Shown: positions 59,559 through 64,000 of the stretch, piece after piece | How the letters are laid out: each line of letters begins with the position of its first letter | How positions within the stretch are numbered: position 1 is the first letter of the stretch | From: a bacterium 336/3 | GTDB lineage: Bacteria > Bacteroidota > Bacteroidia > Cytophagales > Thermonemataceae | Direction: 5' to 3' | DNA: 64,000 nt | Assembly: GCA_001281695.1 (NCBI GenBank) | Contig: LJIE01000001.1 | Coordinates: 2,308,586-2,372,585 of the forward strand | Notes under the pieces: generated by a model | Told to the model about the DNA's origin: nothing | What the model saw: only the letters and a program-made list of their open reading frames with translations | The model's database searches: none | Position numbers and translations under genes: made by a program

Positions 59559-59572
59559 GAAGAAAGTTTAGT

Positions 59573-59625
59573 ATATCATGATAAGCAACACATTTTCTAA
59601 ATGGTTGTTTATCATGATATTTTTT
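59573..59625 (+). terminator. Long-stem terminator
   Basis: ATATCATGATAA (59573-59584) pairs perfectly with 59609-59620; the arms continue inward with CAAC/GTTG and CATTT/AAATG. A run of T follows to 59625. It ends the alpha-2-macroglobulin gene. Confidence 0.8.
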
Positions 59626-59645
59626 GAAAGATGTAACCAATATTT

Positions 59646-60524
59646 ATGAGAAAAGTAATAAATGATTTTTGGATATTCTCAAGTGAATTTTTAGAATTTA
59701 TTAAACACCCGACAGATAGTAGAATCATTAATTATAATATTAAGAAAAATGTAAAATACATTGGTTACATACTCATAATAGAGTTATTAATATCAATAAT
59801 AATAATCTTCCCAATTATTTCAATATTAGAATGGATAGAGCCTATTATAGAAACTAAACGAATAAATTATAAAGAAAGTACCTTGATATATGCTATTGTA
59901 GGAGGTGTAATAGTCGCACCTATTATAGAAGAAATTACATTTAGACTGATTTTAAGGTATAAATTAGTAATAAAAAAAATTATTATAAGAAATACTTGGG
60001 ATAAAATATTCAAATATTTAGTTTATATATCAATTATATTATTTGGAATGGTTCATATTTCAAACTATGAGAATAATAGTGTTTTTTTTTGGTGTATATC
60101 ACCTATTATAGTACTTACACAATTGTTGGGAGGAGCTTTTTTGAGTTTTCTTAGAATTAGGTTTAATTTTTTATCTGGGATATTATATCATACATTATGG
60201 AATGGTTTTTTTCTGATATTGTCTTTAATAAGTTCAATAATACAAGAACCTTATACAAAACAAACATCTAATTATGATTTAAAAATAGAATATAGAGAGT
60301 ATTGTAGTCTAAAAAATCAAAAATTTAGTATGAGTATAACAGAAAATAAAATTTATGATATAGAAATTAAGGACTATTCAATAAATCATTTATTAGATTC
60401 AGTTGTGCATTATAAAAGGGAAGCCAATGATTATCTAATAGAAATACAATTAAACTCTAAGAAGGGACTTACAAAACAAGAATTTAAAGAATTATTATTG
60501 GAATATGATAGGTTAAAAAAATAA
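59646..60524 (+). CDS. CPBP-family intramembrane metalloprotease-like protein
   Basis: A 292-residue membrane protein of the CPBP (CAAX protease, type II) family: the Glu-Glu motif APIIEEITFRLIL (Glu95, Glu96, Arg100), the second motif FGMVHISNYE and the third YHTLWNGFF are all present. In bacteria these proteins are linked to bacteriocin self-protection or to signalling by membrane cleavage; others act as non-catalytic chaperones. The last 85 residues are hydrophilic with no named motif. The gene is markedly richer in A/T and Ile than its neighbours, a hint of separate origin. It precedes the next gene by 8 bases. Confidence 0.85.
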   Translation: MRKVINDFWIFSSEFLEFIKHPTDSRIINYNIKKNVKYIGYILIIELLISIIIIFPIISILEWIEPIIETKRINYKESTLIYAIVGGVIVAPIIEEITFRLILRYKLVIKKIIIRNTWDKIFKYLVYISIILFGMVHISNYENNSVFFWCISPIIVLTQLLGGAFLSFLRIRFNFLSGILYHTLWNGFFLILSLISSIIQEPYTKQTSNYDLKIEYREYCSLKNQKFSMSITENKIYDIEIKDYSINHLLDSVVHYKREANDYLIEIQLNSKKGLTKQEFKELLLEYDRLKK

Positions 60525-60532
60525 AATCATCT

Positions 60533-61033
60533 ATGCAAGCACAAAAAATCATCAAAATAGGACAAGGAATAGACAATATTATTTTGGGTAATCATCTCAC
60601 AGATGTGATAGTCCATTTGCCTCCAGCTGATTATATAAGAAGTTTAGACCAAGAGGCTGAGGTCTTTAGAGAACATGGTTATGTAACAGAAAATTTTCTG
60701 CAATTTCAAATTGGTTTTGATGAGGTTCATCAATATCAAGAATTAGAAAATTATCCTATTTTTAAATTATTTTTCAAAGATGAGAGGCTTTGTTACATTG
60801 CTTGTACAAGTTATGCCGTCAAAGAAGAAGTTTATCAAAATACTGTATTAGATAATGGAATCCGTTTTTTTGATTCTATGGAAACTGTAAGAAAACAAAT
60901 GGGAGAGTTTGATAAAACTATAGCTATGGAAAGCTATGATGGTAAATTTACGTATTATTCGCAAGGCATCGAACTTATATTTGCCGAAAATGCACTGCGT
61001 GTAATTAATTTATTTAAGCCTTTTGGAAGGTAA
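60533..61033 (+). CDS. Cytoplasmic protein of unknown function
   Basis: A 166-residue protein without signal or membrane helix. It reads as two similar halves, each starting with a Gly-rich turn and an Asp-Val/Ser-Met-x-x-Val step (IGQGIDNIILGNHLTDVIVH and LDNGIRFFDSMETVRKQMGE). Aromatic strands (NFLQFQIGFDEVHQYQE, GKFTYYSQGIELIFAE) suggest a small alpha/beta fold, as in immunity-type proteins, but I do not recognise it. It follows the CPBP gene by 8 bases and may act with it. Confidence 0.55.
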   Translation: MQAQKIIKIGQGIDNIILGNHLTDVIVHLPPADYIRSLDQEAEVFREHGYVTENFLQFQIGFDEVHQYQELENYPIFKLFFKDERLCYIACTSYAVKEEVYQNTVLDNGIRFFDSMETVRKQMGEFDKTIAMESYDGKFTYYSQGIELIFAENALRVINLFKPFGR

Positions 61034-61059
61034 AATCATTTTTTATAAATGTGTACTTT

Positions 61060-61186
61060 TATCTTGTAAATTTATATATTTGCAAGATAAAACTTAATGC
61101 CTCTGCGTACGCAAATGCCTGATATTGTTTAAAATGAAACGCCACATCAAAAGTGGTACATGTTATTCTATTTCATCATTTTAAAC
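61060..61186. other. Palindrome-dense intergenic stretch
   Basis: Three self-complementary units in 127 bases: TATCTTGTAAAT/ATTTGCAAGATA (61060-61071 with 61078-61089, one G-U), the perfect palindrome TGCGTACGCA (61104-61113), and GTTTAAAATGA/TCATTTTAAAC (61127-61137 with 61176-61186) enclosing CCAC/GTGG (61142-61145 with 61153-61156). No coding frame is convincing. It could be a structured RNA leader, a small mobile-type repeat or a site for the GNAT gene. Confidence 0.5.
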
Positions 61187-61196
61187 AAATTTTCCC

Positions 61197-61757
61197 ATGA
61201 TATTTCAATTAGAATCTGAAAGGCTATTACTTTTAGCACTTTCTGAAAATCAATTAATAACTCTTTCTCAGAATGGTAGAAATGAGCTTGAAAAACAATT
61301 AAACTTGGTTATTTCGGACTTTAAACTGAATACAGACGATAGTTTTTTAGAGCTATTTAAAACCGCTTTGGACAATTATATTCTTCCAAATATACAAAAA
61401 TATCCTGAAAATTATGAGTGGTTTACACATTGGTTTATTATAGAAAAACAGTCTCAAATGACAATTGGAGGAATAGGCATAGGAGGTATGCCAAACCAGA
61501 ATAAAGAGACTTCAATAGGATATTTTATTGACGAAAAATATGAAAATCAGGGTGTTGCCACAGAAGCTGTTGGTTTGCTCACAACATGGATGTTTCAAAA
61601 TGAAAACTTAGAAGCAATAGTTGCGGACACACTTCTAGATGGCTTTGGATCACAAAAAGTTCTTCAAAAGTCAGGGTTTACATTATTGAAAGAAGTAGAA
61701 GAAGGACTTCGTTGGCAACTGAAAAAGCCCTGTGTGATAAATTTGAATAAAATTTAG
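61197..61757 (+). CDS. GNAT-family N-acetyltransferase (RimJ/RimL-like)
   Basis: A 186-residue cytoplasmic acetyltransferase: MIFQLESERLLLLALSENQL at the start, the core strand GGIGIGGMPNQNKETSIGYF, the acetyl-CoA loop YENQGVATEAVGLL and the end strand SQKVLQKSGFTLLKEVEEGL. The pattern fits the branch that modifies protein N-termini or small molecules (RimJ/RimL-like). The substrate is unknown. It follows the palindrome-rich stretch and ends in a terminator. Confidence 0.85.
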   Translation: MIFQLESERLLLLALSENQLITLSQNGRNELEKQLNLVISDFKLNTDDSFLELFKTALDNYILPNIQKYPENYEWFTHWFIIEKQSQMTIGGIGIGGMPNQNKETSIGYFIDEKYENQGVATEAVGLLTTWMFQNENLEAIVADTLLDGFGSQKVLQKSGFTLLKEVEEGLRWQLKKPCVINLNKI

Positions 61758-61761
61758 CCAA

Positions 61762-61791
61762 AAAAACCTTGCTCATATAAGCAAGGTTTTT
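61762..61791 (+). terminator. Intrinsic terminator
   Basis: AAAAACCTTGC (61762-61772) pairs perfectly with 61781-61791, loop of eight bases, with T residues after. The stem matches that at 50032-50062. Confidence 0.88.
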
Positions 61792-61860
61792 CTTTTTAAT
61801 AGTATAGGAAATATATATAATATTATTTATTATTACATTCACACTTAAAATGTTTATAAT

Positions 61861-62277
61861 ATGACTGTAACAAAAATAACATTAGTTTTTTCGACCTGTG
61901 TACTTTTAATAGCTTGTAATAAGCCTACAAATCAAGCTTCTCAGAAAGAAGATACCACCAAAATAGTAGAGAAGAAAGAAGAGCCTAAAGCCAAAGAAAT
62001 AGAAGCTATTTATATTAATTGTACGGTCTATGCTGCAAGTACACAGTTTTTCTTTAAATCTGTAGCTAAAGGAGATACCATCAATGTATCTGTGCTTGCT
62101 CCTGAAGCCAGAATGCCAGAAGATAAGCTTATTTATGCTAAAATGCCTGAAAAAATGATAGATGATGATCCCAAATTGGAAGGATTACCAGGAGCTCATC
62201 CAAAAATGGTAGGTAAAAAATTCAAAATCATTTATAATGATAAAGATGAAGTTACAGAAGTAAAACTTGCTCAATAA
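61861..62277 (+). CDS. Lipoprotein with K/E-rich linker
   Basis: A 138-residue lipoprotein (signal MTVTKITLVFSTCVLLIAC, Cys19). A charged linker follows (EDTTKIVEKKEEPKAKEIEA), with the same DTTK core as the small lipoproteins at 49012-50013, then a compact C-terminal domain of about 85 residues (AIYINCTVYAASTQFFFKSV, KKFKIIYNDKDEVTEVKLA). It is followed after 14 bases by a membrane-protein gene. Function unknown. Confidence 0.65.
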   Translation: MTVTKITLVFSTCVLLIACNKPTNQASQKEDTTKIVEKKEEPKAKEIEAIYINCTVYAASTQFFFKSVAKGDTINVSVLAPEARMPEDKLIYAKMPEKMIDDDPKLEGLPGAHPKMVGKKFKIIYNDKDEVTEVKLAQ

Positions 62278-62291
62278 AAATTAATATAAAT

Positions 62292-62816
62292 ATGCAAGCC
62301 CAACCCAAATATGCTTCTTTAACTCAACAAGAGATAAAGTTTTTGAAAAAAGGAAGAGAGGAAGGGCTTTGGTTGATTATAATACTCGTTTTGGCTAGCA
62401 TTCTTACCAAATATTTATTTTCTCATATTCCAAATGCTGAGAAAATAAACAACAGTTGGCTGATTCTTGCACTTCTTTTGGTTGGAATTGCTTTGCTTGC
62501 AGGAATTTATTATGGAATAAAACGTTATCTCAACTATCAATTAGACATCAGAACAGGGCAAAAAATTTGTATATCAGGTATCATAGAAGATAAATTTAGC
62601 TCAACAGGCAAGAATGCTACATATTACTTTGTGGTAATCGTTGGTCAAAAATTTAAAATCCCTAATGATATAGAACAAATGAATTATGATTTAAGGGTTG
62701 ATTTTGTTCAGAAAGGAGATAATGCAACCATTTGGTTTTCACCCAAAACAAAAACAGTGTTTTGGGTAGCAAATCAAGTTTTTCTTGATTTAGAACGTAT
62801 AACAGAAAACTTATAA
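62292..62816 (+). CDS. Two-helix membrane protein of unknown function
   Basis: A 174-residue protein with two membrane helices (about 24-44 and 55-75) after a charged N-terminus (KFLKKGREEGLW). The remaining 95 residues are hydrophilic and beta-rich (KICISGIIEDKFSSTGKNAT, YYFVVIVGQKFKIPNDIEQM). No family is recognised. It converges on the 62826-63131 gene with only 9 bases between stops and no clear hairpin. Confidence 0.55.
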   Translation: MQAQPKYASLTQQEIKFLKKGREEGLWLIIILVLASILTKYLFSHIPNAEKINNSWLILALLLVGIALLAGIYYGIKRYLNYQLDIRTGQKICISGIIEDKFSSTGKNATYYFVVIVGQKFKIPNDIEQMNYDLRVDFVQKGDNATIWFSPKTKTVFWVANQVFLDLERITENL

Positions 62817-62825
62817 ATTTTCAAA

Positions 62826-63131
62826 TTACTTTTTTTGCCAAAAAAATAATCTCCCAAAAAGTTTGTTCACAAACATCCAAAAGAAACGAAATTGCCCAAA
62901 AATAAATCCATAGCCAAGCAAAATGATATTGTAGAGTGGCAAAATCAGCACAATCCATGTAAGGATTTTTATCCATGTAGGAGTTTGTTCATTATAGCCT
63001 AATATTGCATAAATAGGCTTTTTAACAAATAAAATAGTAAAGCCAGTACAAGCAAATACACATAAAATAAGGAGTACCTGCCAAATGCTGTGTACTCCCC
63101 AACGATTTTTTAATTTTTCAAGCCAATTCAT
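62826..63131 (-). CDS. Small membrane protein, DUF6787-like
   Basis: A 101-residue protein with two membrane helices (WQVLLILCVFACTGFTILFV and ILTWIVLILPLYNIILLGYG) and an ending rich in aromatic and basic residues (FGQFRFFWMFVNKLFGRLFF). The GQFRFFW block and the start (MNWLEKLKNRWGVHS) match my memory of DUF6787, found in Bacteroidota next to bactofilin genes. Function unknown. It begins 11 bases after the bactofilin gene and is co-transcribed. Confidence 0.6.
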   Translation of the reverse strand: MNWLEKLKNRWGVHSIWQVLLILCVFACTGFTILFVKKPIYAILGYNEQTPTWIKILTWIVLILPLYNIILLGYGFIFGQFRFFWMFVNKLFGRLFFWQKK

Positions 63132-63142
63132 CTAATGGATAA

Positions 63143-63661
63143 TTAGATTTTTAAATCACTAAATACAGAGTTATTGGTGGCTTTTTCTTCTTTGGTCTCA
63201 ACAGAAGATTCTGTTTTTACGTCTACTGTTACTTCCTGATTAGAGGTAGAGTTAGATGAGTTTTTCTTTTTGATTTGATCTAGATCACCCATTTGACATT
63301 TACCGTTAAATACTGCTCCTGCTTCTACAACCATTTTAGATGTAAGAATATCACCATGTATAATTGCTGTAGATTTTAATACCAAAAGTTCAGTTACTTC
63401 CAATGAGCCTTTTACTTCTCCTTCTATTTCAGCATTTTGAGCAGTAATACAACCTTCAACCACAGAAGCATTTCCAGTAGCTACTTTCGATTTACTTTTG
63501 ATATCTCCAACTAATTTACCATCTATGCGTACGTTACCAAATGTATCAATATTTCCTTGTAAAGTGGCACCTTTGCCAATATTAGTACTTGCATTAGAGA
63601 TTTTATCTACATCCTGTTGTTTGGTCTCCTTAGTGTTGTTGTTACTTCCGAACATTGCCAT
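63143..63661 (-). CDS. Bactofilin
   Basis: A 172-residue cytoskeletal protein that self-assembles into filaments near the membrane and helps place cell-wall enzymes. The central part (about 25-125) shows the beta-helix repeats of the DUF583/bactofilin fold: IGKGATLQGNIDTFGNVRID, GKLVGDIKSKSKVATGNASV, AEIEGEVKGSLEVTELLVLK. Both termini are charged and low-complexity. An M23 peptidase gene lies just upstream, the arrangement known from bactofilin-guided peptidoglycan shaping in other bacteria. Starts at 63661 or two codons later. Confidence 0.92.
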   Translation of the reverse strand: MAMFGSNNNTKETKQQDVDKISNASTNIGKGATLQGNIDTFGNVRIDGKLVGDIKSKSKVATGNASVVEGCITAQNAEIEGEVKGSLEVTELLVLKSTAIIHGDILTSKMVVEAGAVFNGKCQMGDLDQIKKKNSSNSTSNQEVTVDVKTESSVETKEEKATNNSVFSDLKI

Positions 63662-63708
63662 AATTAGGTAGTTTTAATAGGTTGCGAAGCAATTTAAAAA
63701 TATTTGAG

Positions 63709-64000
63709 TTAAAAAGAAACAAATTTTTCAGGATTTACAGCATTGCCCTTGTACCACATCTCAAAATGTAAGTGAGGACCTGATGAAAGCCGGCCTGTAT
63801 TACCTATAATGGCAATCACATCGCCAGCCTTTACAAAATCACCTTGTTTTTTCAATAAAACGGCATTATGCTTATAAAAACTGATAACATTTCCTTGATG
63901 TTGAACGCCAATGACGTTGCCTGTGTCTTCTGTCCACGAAGAAAAAATAATTGTTCCATCTGCAACAGCTTTGATAGGTTCATTGGCTTGTGCTACCAAG
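63709..64000 (-). CDS. M23-family peptidase, C-terminal part (5' end outside window)
   Basis: The visible residues are the C-terminal half of an LytM/M23 metallopeptidase domain: VAQANEPIKAVADGTIIFSS, GNVIGVQHQGNVISFYKHNA, VKAGDVIAIIGNTGRLSSGP and the zinc-site HLHFEMW. The frame stays open to the window edge, so the start is beyond it (the TTG at 63999 is just the first in-frame codon visible). Such enzymes cut peptidoglycan cross-bridges in the periplasm. With the bactofilin downstream it likely forms a cell-shape module. Confidence 0.9.
   Translation of the reverse strand, partial: LVAQANEPIKAVADGTIIFSSWTEDTGNVIGVQHQGNVISFYKHNAVLLKKQGDFVKAGDVIAIIGNTGRLSSGPHLHFEMWYKGNAVNPEKFVSF

Noticed and set aside
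1-64000. CRISPR array, transposase, integrase, restriction or known phage-defence operon, rRNA and tRNA genes
   Set aside because: Searched by eye on both strands; no regularly spaced repeats, no transposase or integrase motifs, and no tRNA cloverleaf was recognised. A tRNA scan would settle the last point.

Overview
The window is chromosomal DNA from a low-GC member of the Bacteroidota, most likely a Cytophagales-type bacterium. The reasons are C-terminal type IX secretion (T9SS) sorting domains on three or more secreted proteins, promoters of the Bacteroidota form TTG-N18-20-TAnnTTTG, methionyl-tRNA synthetase with a fused C-terminal tRNA-binding domain, a bifunctional HisB, an ECF sigma factor paired with an anti-sigma/beta-barrel protein, WG-repeat/TonB fusions, and many short-signal lipoproteins. 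The species cannot be named from this sequence. I saw no rRNA, tRNA, CRISPR array, transposase, phage gene or replication origin. Coding density is high and no stretch over 300 bases lacks a gene.

Layout. 1-986: end of a WYL-domain regulator and a small membrane protein. 1015-7096 (minus): a tight run of seven genes (lipocalin-like protein, RmlD-like reductase, TPR/caspase-like protease, MafI-like small protein, urocanate hydratase, lipoprotein). 7258-11771: HAMP-GAF coiled-coil sensor, LD-carboxypeptidase, secreted protein, acetyltransferase, and a lipoprotein with 18 histidines in perfect heptad register. 11801-18160 (minus): GH3-family adenylating enzyme, hisB, FRG-domain protein, metG, DUF3027-like protein. 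18255-25448: OmpA-family protein, then a divergent ECF sigma/anti-sigma locus facing an LVIVD-repeat lipoprotein and a beta-barrel protein, then a T9SS choice-of-anchor I protein. 25624-29583: thioesterase, T9SS protein, GT39-like membrane protein, NeuD/PglD-like acyltransferase. 29780-41187: a histidine-kinase-like protein without an ATPase domain, two tandem secreted paralogues, uvrA, a parallel beta-helix lipoprotein, a complete TPR histidine kinase and cysQ. 41271-50013: SGNH hydrolase, YqeY, two WG-TonB paralogues, cvpA, pabA/trpG and three K/E-rich small lipoproteins. 50105-59558: secreted cyanophycinase-like protein, a second ATPase-less kinase-like protein, a 1.8-kaa alpha-2-macroglobulin. 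59646-64000: CPBP protease, small hypotheticals, acetyltransferase, and a bactofilin/M23 peptidase cell-wall cluster running off the end.

How the parts may work together. Most genes serve the cell envelope: lipoproteins, T9SS cargo, OmpA, a trans-envelope anti-sigma candidate, alpha-2-macroglobulin, LD-carboxypeptidase, bactofilin plus M23 peptidase. Housekeeping genes (metG, hisB, uvrA, cysQ, pabA, cvpA) are scattered singly rather than in pathway operons. The best candidates for little-described biology are the sigma/anti-sigma-barrel/LVIVD locus, the caspase plus immunity-like pair, the heptad-histidine lipoprotein, the DHp-only kinase-like proteins, and the duplicated 39-bp promoter block in front of two K/E-rich lipoprotein genes.
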